A DNA stretch of 64,000 bases from Sphingomicrobium aestuariivivum (GCF_024721585.1 NZ_CP102629.1:2118501-2182500); one strand, 5' to 3'; numbered from the stretch's first letter, positions 1-8,943 are shown. Notes: a model not told the origin generated them from the letters alone. Made by a program: numbers and translations.

Positions 1-1
1 G

Positions 2-1702
2 CTCCTTCCTCCCGGTTTCGAGACCGCGCCGCCGACGGCAGCTCCCGAGCCTGCGCCTGCGCCCGCGCAGCGCCCGGCGCCCGAGCCGCGCGATATTTCG
101 GTCGCCGACCCGGTCGCCGAGGAGCAGGTTGCCGAGCAGCGGGACGTGGAGGCCGACGAAGAGACCGAGGTCGATGTCGACGCCAGCGGCGAGATCGAGA
201 CCGCGGGCGTGTTCGCAGCATCGCGCGGTGGTTTTGCCTTTGTCGGCGATGCGCCGTGGGGCGCGATCGACGGGAATTTCCACAAGACGCTGATGCGACG
301 GCTCGACGTGCCGCTCGCTTCGCGCTGGGGCCATATTGCCCTCCGGCAGGCGCTGCTTGCCGATGCACCGCCGCCGGGCGAGCTCGAAGAGCAGGACTGG
401 CTGGCCGAGCGGGCATGGCTGCTCCTGCGCATGGGGGAGGCCGACGCGGCGCGATTGCTACTCGCGGGCACCGACCCTGACGATTATTCGGCCAAGCTCG
501 CGCAGGTTGCATTGCAGATCGCGCTGGCGACTTCGGACCCGGCGGCGGCCTGTCCGGTCGCGCGGCGTCTCAATGATGCCGAGCCCGACGCAGAACCGCT
601 GATCCGCGCGGTCTGCGCGGCGCTGTCAGCGCAGCCGGAAATCGCTTCCGATGCCATCTCGCAGGCTCGCCGCCGCGGTAATGTCGATGCGATCGACCTC
701 GCGCTGGTCGACAAGCTGGTCGGTGCCGGCGCGGGGACCGGACGTGCGGTGACGCTCGAATGGGAGACCGTATCGCATCTCAATAGCTGGCGGTTCGGCC
801 TGGCCGGCGCCACGGGGCTGTTGCCGCCCGAAAATCTGATGACGGAGGCACGTCCGCGAGTGGCCGCCTGGGCTGCCCGCGCGCCGCTGCTTACACCGGA
901 ACAGCGGCTTCCACATGCGCGCACGGCCACGGGGCTCGGCGTGTTTTCGGGGCAGGCGCTCGTCGACCTCTATGCGGTGCATTACGACAAGCTTCCGCCC
1001 GAGGATCTCGGCGATAGCGAGGCGTTCCAGCTGCGGCGGACCTTTGTTGCGGAGACCGACGCCGAGCGGATCGCGGCAATGCGTGACTTCTGGGCGATCG
1101 GCGATGGCGTTTACGAACGGCTGGCCTCGCGCGCGGCGACCGCGCTTGCAGCGGCGCAGATCACACCTGCGGGGCGCCACGAGGCCGCCGCCGCGGATCT
1201 GATTGCCGCCATGTTGACCGCCGGCTTCGTCGAGCAGGCGGAAGCCTGGGCACCGCTGATTGCCGCGATGGACGAGGGCGATGCCGATGCCGGATGGGCG
1301 CAGCTGGTGCTGGCCGCGCCGCGCGCCGACCGGCTCGGGCTCAGTGCGGACCGGTTGCGCGACTATGTCTCGCGTGACGAAAGCGCGGGCAAGAAACGAA
1401 GCGCAGTGCTCGTTGCCGGCCTTGCCGGACTGGGGCGGATCGACGGCGACCTTGCCGCGCGGATCAGCGAGGACGAGGAATTCGAGCTCGAGGGATCGAC
1501 CCGGCTGACACGGATGATCGATGCCGCCGCCTCGCGCGGCGAGGGGGCGACGGTGATGCTGCTTGCCGCGACCGCGCTGCAGGCACCCGACGTGGACGGC
1601 ATCCCGCCCCGATACCTGCGGCACATCATCGCCGCGCTGGTGGCGGTGGAGCAGGATTTCCTCGCGCGGATGATCGCAGCCGAGGCGATCGCCCGGCTGT
1701 GA
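2..1702 (+). CDS. Hypothetical helical protein, 5' end outside window
   Basis: The reading frame is open from the first bases of the window, so the gene is cut at its 5' end; 566 residues are visible. The first ~50 visible residues are rich in Pro, Ala and Glu and look like a disordered linker. The rest is Ala- and Leu-rich with helix-turn-helix spacing like TPR or other alpha-solenoid repeats (for example 'DWLAERAWLLLRMGEADAA'). A GTG at 146 could be read as a start, but the frame continues upstream without a stop. The stop overlaps the xerC GTG start (GTGA at 1699-1702), which implies co-translation with xerC. I do not recognise a named family; function unknown. Confidence 0.6.
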   Translation, partial: LLPPGFETAPPTAAPEPAPAPAQRPAPEPRDISVADPVAEEQVAEQRDVEADEETEVDVDASGEIETAGVFAASRGGFAFVGDAPWGAIDGNFHKTLMRRLDVPLASRWGHIALRQALLADAPPPGELEEQDWLAERAWLLLRMGEADAARLLLAGTDPDDYSAKLAQVALQIALATSDPAAACPVARRLNDAEPDAEPLIRAVCAALSAQPEIASDAISQARRRGNVDAIDLALVDKLVGAGAGTGRAVTLEWETVSHLNSWRFGLAGATGLLPPENLMTEARPRVAAWAARAPLLTPEQRLPHARTATGLGVFSGQALVDLYAVHYDKLPPEDLGDSEAFQLRRTFVAETDAERIAAMRDFWAIGDGVYERLASRAATALAAAQITPAGRHEAAAADLIAAMLTAGFVEQAEAWAPLIAAMDEGDADAGWAQLVLAAPRADRLGLSADRLRDYVSRDESAGKKRSAVLVAGLAGLGRIDGDLAARISEDEEFELEGSTRLTRMIDAAASRGEGATVMLLAATALQAPDVDGIPPRYLRHIIAALVAVEQDFLARMIAAEAIARL

Positions 1703-2592
1703 CGCCCGAAGATCGCGCGCTGGTCGATCGTTTCTGCGACATGCTCGCGGCGGAGACGGGCGCGTCGCGCAACACGCTGCTTGCCTATCGCGGCGACTTG
1801 TCCGCGGCGGCCGCGGTGCTGGGCTCGGTCGGCGATGCCGATGCTGAGGCGCTGAAAGCGCTCGGCAGCGCATGGCAGCCGCTTGCAGCCTCGACTGTCG
1901 CGCGCCGTGCCAGTGCCCTCCGGCGCTTCTATGGATTCCTTCTGGAAGAAGGGCTGCGCGGGGACGATCCCTCAGATGTGCTGCCGCGGCCTAAGGTGAA
2001 GCGACCGCTGCCGCGGCTGCTCTCGGCGGAGGAAGTCGAGCTGATGCTGGCCGATGCCGCAGACCGGGCCGCGAGCGGGGAGCGACTGGCAGTGCGCGAC
2101 CATGCACTTCTCGAGCTGCTCTATGGGTCGGGCCTGCGTGCGAGCGAACTGGTGGCGTTGCCGCGCCGCGCGATGCGTCCGAGCGAGCCGTTCCTGATCC
2201 TGAGCGGGAAAGGCGAGAAGGAGCGCTTGGTGCCCGTGTCCGATGCCGCCCATCGCGCGGTGGCGCGCTGGATAGCGGCATCGGACGATAGCCGTTGGCT
2301 GTTTCCTGGAGGAAAAGCGCATCTTTCGCGTGTGCGGCTGTTCCAGATCGTGAGGGCGATGGCGGGCCGCGTGGGGATCGCGCCCGAGCGGGTCAGTCCG
2401 CACGTCCTGCGCCATGCTTTCGCGACCCACCTGCTCGAAGGGGGCGCGGACCTCCGGACGCTGCAGGCGCTGCTCGGCCATGCCGATATCGCGACAACGC
2501 AAATCTACACCCATGTCGACAGCCGCCGGCTCGTCGAACTGGTCAACCAGAGGCACCCGCTGGCCCGCCGCGGCAGCGCGCTCCGCGATTGA
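1699..2592 (+). CDS. xerC: Tyrosine recombinase XerC
   Basis: A 297-residue site-specific recombinase expected to resolve chromosome dimers at dif together with XerD during division. The N-terminal SAM-like core-binding domain (about 5-90) precedes the catalytic domain. Catalytic residues are visible: R147 in 'GSGLRASEL', K171 in 'SGKGEKE', H235 and R238 in 'HVLRHAF', H261 in 'LLGHADIATT' and nucleophile Y270. The GTG start overlaps the upstream stop by four bases. Length and motifs match XerC/XerD rather than phage integrases, and accA follows 37 bases downstream. XerC versus XerD is inferred from its position away from a XerD-type context, so the paralogue call is less sure than the family. 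Confidence 0.88.
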   Translation: MTPEDRALVDRFCDMLAAETGASRNTLLAYRGDLSAAAAVLGSVGDADAEALKALGSAWQPLAASTVARRASALRRFYGFLLEEGLRGDDPSDVLPRPKVKRPLPRLLSAEEVELMLADAADRAASGERLAVRDHALLELLYGSGLRASELVALPRRAMRPSEPFLILSGKGEKERLVPVSDAAHRAVARWIAASDDSRWLFPGGKAHLSRVRLFQIVRAMAGRVGIAPERVSPHVLRHAFATHLLEGGADLRTLQALLGHADIATTQIYTHVDSRRLVELVNQRHPLARRGSALRD

Positions 2593-2629
2593 CGAGGGCC
2601 GTAGAGGAACGCTAGGCGCGAAGACGATT

Positions 2630-3571
2630 ATGAGCAGCTATCTCGATTTCGAACGGCCGATTGCCGAACTGGAAGCCCGGGTCGCCGAACTGCGCGACAC
2701 CGCCGCGAAGAGCGACGTCGACCTGACGAGCGACATCGAACGTCTCGAAGGCAAGGCGGCACGGCTGCTGCGCGAGACCTATTCGAAGCTGTCGCCGTGG
2801 CAGAAGGCGCAGGTCGCCCGCCATCCCGAGCGCCCGCATTTCAAGGATTATGTCGCCGGTATCGCCGACGATTTCATGCCGCTGGCCGGTGACCGCGCGT
2901 TCGCCGAGGATGCTGCGATCGTGGGCGGGCTGGCGCGTATCGATGGTCGACGCGTCATGCTGATCGGCCACGAGAAGGGCGCCGACACGGCAAGCCGCCT
3001 CAAGCATAATTTCGGGATGGCGAAGCCCGAGGGCTATCGCAAGGCGATCCGCATGATGCAGCTGGCCGAGCGTTTCGGCCTGCCGGTCGTGACGCTCGTC
3101 GACACGCCGGGCGCCTTTCCGGGCGTCCAGGCCGAAGAGCGCGGCCAGGCCGAGGCCATTGCGCGGGCGACCGAGCAGTGCCTCGAGCTCAAGGTGCCGA
3201 TGGTCGCGACGATCGTCGGCGAAGGCGGGTCGGGCGGGGCCATCGCCATTGCCGCTGCCAATCGTGTGCTGATGTACGAGCATGCGGTCTATTCGGTTAT
3301 CTCGCCCGAGGGTTGCGCCTCGATCCTGTGGCGCACGGCCGACAAGGCGGCCGATGCGGCCGAGGCGATGCGGATCACCGCACTGGACCTTGAAAAGCTC
3401 GGCGTGATCGACCGCATCGTGCCGGAACCCGATGGTGGTGCGCATCGTGATCCCGCCAAGGCGATGAAAACGCTGCGGCTCGCAATCGGCGACGAGCTCG
3501 AGAAGCTCGAAGGGATGAGCGGGGACGAACTGAAGCGCCAGCGCAGGCTTAAATTCCTCAGCATGAGCTAG
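2630..3571 (+). CDS. accA: Acetyl-CoA carboxylase carboxyltransferase subunit alpha
   Basis: The 313-residue alpha subunit of the carboxyltransferase, which with AccD transfers CO2 from biotin on AccB to acetyl-CoA, giving malonyl-CoA for fatty acid synthesis. The start is the ATG at 2630, giving 'MSSYLDFERPIAELEARV', the standard N-terminus of the family. An N-terminal helical region (1-60) is followed by the crotonase-like fold with 'LVDTPGAFPG' and the oxyanion glycine segment 'EGGSGGAIAI'. Length is typical. A 9-bp hairpin (3575-3599) follows the stop. Confidence 0.95.
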   Translation: MSSYLDFERPIAELEARVAELRDTAAKSDVDLTSDIERLEGKAARLLRETYSKLSPWQKAQVARHPERPHFKDYVAGIADDFMPLAGDRAFAEDAAIVGGLARIDGRRVMLIGHEKGADTASRLKHNFGMAKPEGYRKAIRMMQLAERFGLPVVTLVDTPGAFPGVQAEERGQAEAIARATEQCLELKVPMVATIVGEGGSGGAIAIAAANRVLMYEHAVYSVISPEGCASILWRTADKAADAAEAMRITALDLEKLGVIDRIVPEPDGGAHRDPAKAMKTLRLAIGDELEKLEGMSGDELKRQRRLKFLSMS

Positions 3572-3574
3572 GGC

Positions 3575-3599
3575 CCGAGAGCGTCAAAGGCGCTCTTGG
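3575..3599 (+). terminator. Hairpin after accA (weak terminator candidate)
   Basis: CCGAGAGCG pairs with CGCTCTTGG across a 7-base loop (9 bp with one G-T). There is no T-run after it, so it may stabilise the mRNA 3' end rather than terminate transcription. Confidence 0.35.
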
Positions 3600-3687
3600 A
3601 ACCAAGGCTTTCCCGTCATTGTTCTTGAGGCGGAACCGTCTTCCCCGCGGGGTGGCGGATGTCGTTCAAGAGTTGGAGAGCCTTACC

Positions 3688-5157
3688 ATGCGCACAGCCG
3701 CAATGATCCTGACCAGCGCGAGCAGCCTGATGCTCGCTTCCTGCGCCACCCCCGTGGCCGATCCGGCGATTTCGCCGCAGGAAGCACAGGTTGCGGAAAG
3801 CCAGCACGAAGCCGTCGTCGCCGAATTCGGCGGCGCGCTGGGGGGATCGCTTGGCGCTTATGTCGAACAGATCGGGGACGCGGTGGCGGTCCGGTCGGCA
3901 ACCCCCAATGCGGCTGCGGCCTATCGCTTCACGACGCTCAATGCACCGGTGGAGAACGCCTTCGCGGTGCCGGGCGGACGCATCTATGTGACGCGCGAGC
4001 TACTCGGACTGATGGAAGACGAGGCCGAACTGGCCTTCGTGCTCGGTCATGAGGTCGGGCATATCGCGGCCGATCACAGCCAGGCCCGGCAAGCGCGGGC
4101 CCAACGCAACTCGATCCTCGGTGTGTTGGGGGCGATTGCCGGCAGCGTCATCGGTGGCGATGCCGGCCTCGGCAACCTGCTCGCACAGGGCGCCCAGCAA
4201 TATGCGACGCTCAACACGCTGAGTTACAGCCGCGACCAGGAATATGAATCGGACACGCTTGGCGTGGGCTATATGACGGCGGCGGGTTACGACCCGTTGG
4301 CGGCAGCCTCGATGTTGAGTTCGCTGGGGCGTTCCTCGGCGCTCGAGGCGCGAATCCAGGGCAATAGCGGACGTTCGACGCCGGAGTGGGCGCGGACGCA
4401 TCCGCTCAGCGAGAACCGGACGGCGCGGGCTATCGAACTGGCCCAGCAGACGGGGCGTGCCGGCACGGGCACACGTGACCGCGACGAATTCCTGAGCCGG
4501 ATCGAAGGCCTCTATGTCGATGATGATCCCAAGCAGGGGATCGTCGACGGCCGCACCTTCACCCATCCGGACCTGAGGCTGCAGTTCCAGGTCCCGACCG
4601 GTTTCCAGATGCAGAATGGTACGCGGGCGGTAACGATCTCGGGGCAGTCGGGGCAGGCGCTGTTCAGCACCGCGCAGTTCAACGGAAACCTCGACACCTA
4701 TATCGGCAATGTCATCCGCGGCATCGTGGGCCAGCAGGCACAGGTGTCGATCCCGCAGCCGCGCTCGACGACAATCAACGGGCTGCCGGCGGCCTATACG
4801 ACCACGCGCGTGAATACCCAGAATGGCGCGGTCGATCTATCGGTGATGGCCTACCGCTTCGCCAATGATCGCGCCTATCACTTCGCGACCCTGACCCCCG
4901 CGGGGCAGGGGCTCGGGCCCTTCTCCAGCATGGTCGGCTCGCTACGCCCGATCAGCGCGCAGGAAGCCTCGGCAATCCGACCTCGCGTGATCGACGTGGT
5001 CACCGTGCAGAGCGGTGACAGCATCCAGTCGCTGGCGAGCCGGATGGCCTATCGCGATTATCAGGTGGAGCGGTTTCTCGTACTCAACTCAATGGACAGC
5101 AATAGCCGCCTTACCCCTGGCCAGAAGGTCAAGTTGGTCGTCTACGGCCAGCGATAG
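3688..5157 (+). CDS. M48 family metalloprotease with LysM-like C-terminus, lipoprotein
   Basis: A 489-residue zinc protease of the M48 (Ste24/BepA-like) family, probably periplasmic and anchored by a lipid. The start at 3688 is chosen because it gives a lipoprotein signal peptide with lipobox 'LASC' (C19) and has GGAGAG eight bases upstream; earlier in-frame starts add an unlikely polar extension. The catalytic HExxH is 'LGHEVGHIAADH' (H121, E122, H125) with a downstream 'DQEYESD' supplying the third zinc ligand. The C-terminal ~55 residues ('VTVQSGDSIQSLASRM', 'LTPGQKVKLVVY') resemble a LysM domain. Likely role is outer-membrane protein quality control like BepA/YfgC; the substrate cannot be inferred. 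Confidence 0.85.
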   Translation: MRTAAMILTSASSLMLASCATPVADPAISPQEAQVAESQHEAVVAEFGGALGGSLGAYVEQIGDAVAVRSATPNAAAAYRFTTLNAPVENAFAVPGGRIYVTRELLGLMEDEAELAFVLGHEVGHIAADHSQARQARAQRNSILGVLGAIAGSVIGGDAGLGNLLAQGAQQYATLNTLSYSRDQEYESDTLGVGYMTAAGYDPLAAASMLSSLGRSSALEARIQGNSGRSTPEWARTHPLSENRTARAIELAQQTGRAGTGTRDRDEFLSRIEGLYVDDDPKQGIVDGRTFTHPDLRLQFQVPTGFQMQNGTRAVTISGQSGQALFSTAQFNGNLDTYIGNVIRGIVGQQAQVSIPQPRSTTINGLPAAYTTTRVNTQNGAVDLSVMAYRFANDRAYHFATLTPAGQGLGPFSSMVGSLRPISAQEASAIRPRVIDVVTVQSGDSIQSLASRMAYRDYQVERFLVLNSMDSNSRLTPGQKVKLVVYGQR

Positions 5158-5197
5158 GCGCTGGCCATTCGGCACGATCGATAGCGACGGTCGCCCG

Positions 5198-5383
5198 TCA
5201 GCCTACGAGGTGGGTGTTGGCGACCGTCTGCAACTTGCCCCACATCCCGCCAGAGCCGCCGCCAAGGGCCTTCATGCCGCTGATGACGGCGACGGCGATA
5301 AGGGCCACGATTAGGCCATATTCGATCGCTGTCGCTCCTCGCTCGTCCGAGCGGAGTGCGCGAAAAAACTTCCGGATAGCCAC
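5198..5383 (-). CDS. Flp/Fap family type IVb pilin
   Basis: A small pilin with the class-IVb prepilin peptidase site: a basic leader, then Gly followed by 'ATAIEYGLIVALIAVAV', including the Glu+5 and Tyr typical of Flp. About 61 residues. An AAGGAGG (5390-5396) lies six bases from a GTG at 5383, the best-spaced start; the ATG at 5389 abuts that motif and a GTG at 5410 precedes it, so those are less likely. No tad genes adjoin it; a cpaF ATPase lies near the right edge at 62.6 kb. TTAACC-type boxes lie upstream (5421-5463). Confidence 0.8.
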   Translation of the reverse strand: MAIRKFFRALRSDERGATAIEYGLIVALIAVAVISGMKALGGGSGGMWGKLQTVANTHLVG

Positions 5384-5420
5384 CGCCATCCTCCTTCTGG
5401 TCTGGTCCACGGGACGAGAA

Positions 5421-5463
5421 TTAACGCCAAAGGGTTAAGGAAGTGTCGGACGGGGCTGGTTAA
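5421..5463 (-). promoter_or_regulatory. Three TTAA(C) boxes upstream of the Flp pilin gene
   Basis: Read on the minus strand, this region holds ATTAACCAG, CTTAACCC and GTTAAT. The first two resemble CtrA half-sites (TTAACCAT). The spacing is not the canonical TTAA-N7-TTAA, so CtrA binding is only inferred, supported by the known CtrA control of pilin genes in Caulobacter. Confidence 0.3.
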
Positions 5464-5469
5464 TGCAGC

Positions 5470-6258
5470 CTAGAGCATGGACGGGTCGGACGGTGTCCAG
5501 CCAAGGAAATGCAGGAGTTCGAAGGTTTCTATCGAGCGGCCGCGATCGTCGGCGGCGCTGGTAAACGCCTGCGCCGCCGCGGCCAGCGCGGCGCGTCCCA
5601 GCGGACGCTTGTCCCGCTCGGCGAGGACGTTGGTCGCACCGAGAGCGCGAAGGTCGGCAACGAGGCTCGAGAGGTCGCGGTAGGACAGCCGGACGCGGTC
5701 GATGTCCACTACCGGCATCTGCAGCCCCGCTTCTGCCAACAGGCCCGCAAGCGCGGCAGGCTGGATGCGCGGGTGGAGATGGGGGCTGTGCCGTCCGCTC
5801 GCATTGTCGGCGGCGTGCATTGCCTGACGCAGGAGAGGCAGGGTCTCCCCGCCGGACATGACGCCGATCAGGGGGCTGTCGGGCTTGAGTAAGAGGCGGA
5901 ACCGCATCAACGCTTCGGGCAGCGCCTCGACCGTATCGAGCGTGCCCAGCGCAATCACGAGGTCATAGGCACCGACATCGTCGAGGCTGTCTTCGGATCG
6001 CGGCTCGGCACCGGTCGCTCCTGCGACCAGTGCGGAGGGATCGACGCGGTCGAGGCGTTCGGCGAATGGCTTAAAGCGGTCGATGGCCGGGCCCGCGAGC
6101 GTGCCGACGACGAGGGCGCGGTCGAAGCGTCGATTCATCGCGCCCAGCCGGTCCACCATGTCCTCGATGATACGCTCGGCCAGAAAGGCCGGCGGGCCCA
6201 TGCGCCAGCTGCGGTCACGGCGCTTGAGGCGCAGGTCGGAATCGAAGAGCATCGGCAT
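5470..6258 (-). CDS. SAM-dependent methyltransferase domain protein (BioC/NDUFAF5-like)
   Basis: About 262 residues from the ATG at 6258, giving 'MPMLFDSDLRLKRRDRS'; this opening ('LFD..LR.RRRDR') is characteristic of the alphaproteobacterial NDUFAF5/BioC-like group. The class I fold is seen in 'RALVVGTLAG' (motif I, weak), 'YDLVIALGTLDTVEALP' (motif II-III) and 'LLLKPDSPLIGVMSG'. Motif I lacks the usual GxGxG, so SAM binding may be altered. It is divergent from comF with only 43 bases between the two starts, a head-to-head pairing common in alphaproteobacteria. The substrate is unknown; a role linked to respiratory complex I assembly is inferred only from the NDUFAF5 resemblance. Confidence 0.72.
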   Translation of the reverse strand: MPMLFDSDLRLKRRDRSWRMGPPAFLAERIIEDMVDRLGAMNRRFDRALVVGTLAGPAIDRFKPFAERLDRVDPSALVAGATGAEPRSEDSLDDVGAYDLVIALGTLDTVEALPEALMRFRLLLKPDSPLIGVMSGGETLPLLRQAMHAADNASGRHSPHLHPRIQPAALAGLLAEAGLQMPVVDIDRVRLSYRDLSSLVADLRALGATNVLAERDKRPLGRAALAAAAQAFTSAADDRGRSIETFELLHFLGWTPSDPSML

Positions 6259-6301
6259 GGCGCGGCTTGTGCAGGACGGGCGCGCGCGCGACAAGGGATG
6301 G

Positions 6302-7012
6302 ATGACGGTACTCGGCCTGCCACGCATTCTGCTCGACCTCGCGCTGCCGCCGCGATGTGCCGGTTGCGGCGAGATCGTCGGCAATGTCGGAGAATTTTGC
6401 GCCGACTGCTTCATGACGCTCGAGTGGATTGGCGATCGGAGTTGCAGGCGTTGCGCGCTGCCGCTCGAGCCGACCGACGAGCCCGAATGCGCGGCGTGCC
6501 TGTCGGCCCCTGGCCCGATCGAGGCGCTGGGCGCCGCGACGGTCTACAATGACCTTTCCAAGGCGCTCGTCATGAAATTCAAATATGGGCGCCGTGTGGC
6601 GCTCGCGGACACGATGGCAAATGCGATGGCCCGCAAGCTTGTCGGCGCGCGCGTAGAGGCTGCGCTGCTGGTGCCGGTCCCGCTACATCGCTGGCGGATA
6701 TGGTCCCGTGGCTACAACCAGGCCGGACTGCTTGCTGCGGCGCTGTCACGGCGGACGGGGATGGCCTGGTCTTCGCGTGCGCTCGACCGAATCAGGTCGA
6801 CGAGGCCGCTGCGCGACATGACCGCGCGCCAGCGGGGGCTGCAGGTACGGGGGGCTTTTCGCGCCGACAGCGCGGTGGTCGAGGGACGCACGATCATCCT
6901 AGTCGACGATGTCCGGACCACGGGCGGGACGTTGAATGCCTGCGCCAAGGCGCTACATCGCGCCGGAGCAGGGCGGATCGAGGCGATCGTCTGGTCACGC
7001 GTGGTGCGTTAA
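6302..7012 (+). CDS. comF: ComF family phosphoribosyltransferase-like protein
   Basis: A 236-residue ComF homologue. The N-terminus carries a zinc finger ('CAGCGEIVGN', 'FCADCF', 'CRRCALP', 'CAACL'); the C-terminus carries a type I phosphoribosyltransferase PRPP loop 'IILVDDVRTTGGTL'. In naturally transformable bacteria ComF acts in DNA uptake at the inner membrane or cytoplasm; in many alphaproteobacteria it is kept without proven competence. The ATG at 6302 gives the usual start just ahead of 'LALPPRCAGC'; upstream in-frame starts would run into the divergent methyltransferase gene. grxC follows after 40 bases. Confidence 0.88.
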   Translation: MTVLGLPRILLDLALPPRCAGCGEIVGNVGEFCADCFMTLEWIGDRSCRRCALPLEPTDEPECAACLSAPGPIEALGAATVYNDLSKALVMKFKYGRRVALADTMANAMARKLVGARVEAALLVPVPLHRWRIWSRGYNQAGLLAAALSRRTGMAWSSRALDRIRSTRPLRDMTARQRGLQVRGAFRADSAVVEGRTIILVDDVRTTGGTLNACAKALHRAGAGRIEAIVWSRVVR

Positions 7013-7052
7013 GCCGCCATCGCGCGTTGGGAGTGAAAGTGAAGAGGATTGC

Positions 7053-7310
7053 ATGCCGAAAGTTGAGATTTACACCAAGTCCACCTGCCCCTTCTGCATT
7101 CGTGCCAAGCGTCTGCTCGACATGAAGGGCATCGATTATGCGGAATATGAGATTTCGCGCGACGAGGCCAAGCGCGCCGAGATGATCGAGCGATCGGGTG
7201 GCGGGCGGACCGTCCCGCAGATTTTCATCGACGGCGAGCCCATCGGCGGGTGTGACGACATGTTCGCGCTCGAGCGCAAGGGCGAACTCGACGCACGGCT
7301 TGCCGCCTGA
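7053..7310 (+). CDS. grxC: Glutaredoxin 3 (GrxC)
   Basis: An 85-residue dithiol glutaredoxin with active site 'TCPFCIRAK', a cis-Pro in 'RTVPQIFIDG' and the glutathione-binding 'GGCDD'. It reduces protein disulfides and glutathione mixed disulfides in the cytoplasm. GAAGAGGA stands just before the ATG. It is followed after three bases by a nitrilase-family amidase, a conserved alphaproteobacterial pairing (glutathione-related). Confidence 0.93.
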   Translation: MPKVEIYTKSTCPFCIRAKRLLDMKGIDYAEYEISRDEAKRAEMIERSGGGRTVPQIFIDGEPIGGCDDMFALERKGELDARLAA

Positions 7311-7313
7311 CCG

Positions 7314-8138
7314 ATGGTGCGGATCGCACTGTTCCAGGCTAACAGCGGGATCGATCCGCACGATAATGCCGGGCAATTGCTAGAGGCGGTCGCCGAGGCA
7401 AAGGCGCAAGGCGCGCAGATGCTGTTCACGCCCGAGATGACGGGCCTGCTCGATCGCAATCGGGACCGGGCCGCGCAGGCGATCCGGACCGAAGAGGAGG
7501 ATTCGGTACTCGCCGCGGCGCGGCAAGCGGCGCGCGAACAGGGCATCTGGTTGCAGCTGGGATCGCTGGCGCTCGACCGCGGCGACGGGCGCTGGGTCAA
7601 CCGCGCTTTCGTCATCGATGACCATGGGGTCGTGCAGGGGCGCTATGACAAGATTCACCTGTTCGACGTCGACCTCGACAGCGGCGAAAGCTGGCGCGAA
7701 AGTGCGGTCTATGCCGCGGGCGAGCAGGCGGTGCGGGTCAAGGGGACGCCTGTCGGCTCGCTCGGTCTTTCGATCTGTTACGACCTTCGTTTTCCCGCCC
7801 TATACGAGCGGCTGGCGGAAGCGGGGGCGGACTGTTTTTCTGTGCCGGCCGCCTTCACCGTGCCGACCGGCAAGGCACATTGGGAGACGCTGCTCAGGGC
7901 GCGTGCCATCGAAAGCGGGCTGTTCGTGATCGCGGCAGCGCAATGCGGCAAGCACGCCGACGGGCGCGAGACCTATGGTCATTCGATGGTGTGCAGCCCG
8001 TGGGGTGAGATCCTGCTCGACATGGGCGCCGAAAGCGGGGTCGCGAACTGCGAGATCGACCTTTGCGAGATCGACCGGGTCCGGCGCGCCGTCCCGGCGT
8101 TGCACCATCGCCGCGCGATCGATGCGATCGACGATTGA
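7314..8138 (+). CDS. Carbon-nitrogen hydrolase (Nit1-like, deaminated glutathione amidase candidate)
   Basis: A 274-residue nitrilase-superfamily hydrolase. The Glu-Lys-Cys triad is visible as 'FTPEMTGLL', 'RYDKIHLFDVDL' and 'LSICYDLRFP'. This set, especially the 'KIHLFDVD' and 'CYDLRFP' strings, matches the Nit1/NitA group that hydrolyses deaminated glutathione, a repair function that fits its tight linkage to grxC three bases upstream. Other omega-amidase activities are possible. Cytoplasmic, with no signal sequence. Confidence 0.85.
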   Translation: MVRIALFQANSGIDPHDNAGQLLEAVAEAKAQGAQMLFTPEMTGLLDRNRDRAAQAIRTEEEDSVLAAARQAAREQGIWLQLGSLALDRGDGRWVNRAFVIDDHGVVQGRYDKIHLFDVDLDSGESWRESAVYAAGEQAVRVKGTPVGSLGLSICYDLRFPALYERLAEAGADCFSVPAAFTVPTGKAHWETLLRARAIESGLFVIAAAQCGKHADGRETYGHSMVCSPWGEILLDMGAESGVANCEIDLCEIDRVRRAVPALHHRRAIDAIDD

Positions 8139-8171
8139 AACCTGTTCCGCGCCTGCCTAAGGGGAGGGCGG

Positions 8172-8248
8172 GGCTCCGTAGCTCAGCAGGATAGAGCAAC
8201 AGTTTCCTAAACTGCAGGTCGCAGGTTCGAATCCTGCCGGGGCCACCA
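8172..8248 (+). tRNA. tRNA-Arg (CCT)
   Basis: A complete cloverleaf: acceptor GGCTCCG (8172-8178) with CGGGGCC (8238-8244), D stem GCTC/GAGC, anticodon loop TTCCTAA with anticodon CCT at 8206-8208, T arm GCAGG-TTCGAAT-CCTGC, and an encoded CCA at 8246-8248. It decodes AGG. The first anticodon-stem pair (A-C) is mismatched. Confidence 0.95.
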
Positions 8249-8315
8249 CTTCCTTCTTGTCGCACTGGTCCAACGCCCACTGGCGGACGGCGCGTAGAGC
8301 CGTTAAGGACCCGGC

Positions 8316-8930
8316 ATGAGCGACAACACCCCGACCGCTGGCGACCTGGTTCGACCGACGCCGAAAATCGACGTTCCCGACGATGTCCAGGAGGCGGTTC
8401 GCACGCTCCTGCGCTGGGCAGGGGAGGATCCCGAGCGCGAGGGCCTGCTCGATACGCCGAAGCGGGTGGCGCGCGCCTGGGCCGAATATGCCCGCGGGTA
8501 TAACGAGGACCCCGCCGTGCACCTGTCGCGCACCTTCGAGGAAGTGGGCGGCTATGACGAGATCGTCTTGCTGCGCGACATCCCCTTCCAGTCGCATTGC
8601 GAACATCACATGGCGCCGATCATCGGCAAGGCCTCGATCGCCTATCTGCCCGGGGACCGCGTCGTCGGCATTTCAAAGCTTGCCCGCGTGCTGCACGGCT
8701 TTGCGCGGCGACTTCAGGTGCAAGAGCGGCTGACCGCGCAGGTGGCCGACTGCATCTGGGAGCATCTCCAGCCCAAAGGCGTCGCAGTGGTCATCGAGGC
8801 CAGTCATGCCTGCATGACGGCGCGCGGGGTCAACACGCCCGGCGTGATGATGACGACGAGCCGGATGATGGGCACGTTCCGCGCCGACGAGCGCAGCCGG
8901 AAGGAAGTGCTCGCCCTCATGGGCTATTGA
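8316..8930 (+). CDS. folE: GTP cyclohydrolase I
   Basis: A 204-residue FolE, which converts GTP to 7,8-dihydroneopterin triphosphate, the first step of folate synthesis; in bacteria this also feeds queuosine synthesis, and queA and tgt are present later in the window. Zinc and catalytic residues are seen in '[13 protein letters not shown]' and '[12 protein letters not shown]'. Further conserved features are 'GISKLARVL' and 'RLTAQVAD'. Length is typical. It stands alone after tRNA-Arg. Confidence 0.95.
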   Translation: MSDNTPTAGDLVRPTPKIDVPDDVQEAVRTLLRWAGEDPEREGLLDTPKRVARAWAEYARGYNEDPAVHLSRTFEEVGGYDEIVLLRDIPFQSHCEHHMAPIIGKASIAYLPGDRVVGISKLARVLHGFARRLQVQERLTAQVADCIWEHLQPKGVAVVIEASHACMTARGVNTPGVMMTTSRMMGTFRADERSRKEVLALMGY

Positions 8931-8943
8931 CGATTTTCCTTTT

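Noticed and set aside
1699-2592. xerC as the integrase of the GTA/prophage
   Set aside because: Length, motifs and coupling to housekeeping genes match chromosomal XerC, and it is 8 kb from the GTA.
8172-8248. tRNA-Arg as an attachment site for the downstream phage-like region
   Set aside because: I find no second copy of the tRNA 3' end near the GTA ends and no integrase; folE and the kinase gene stand between.
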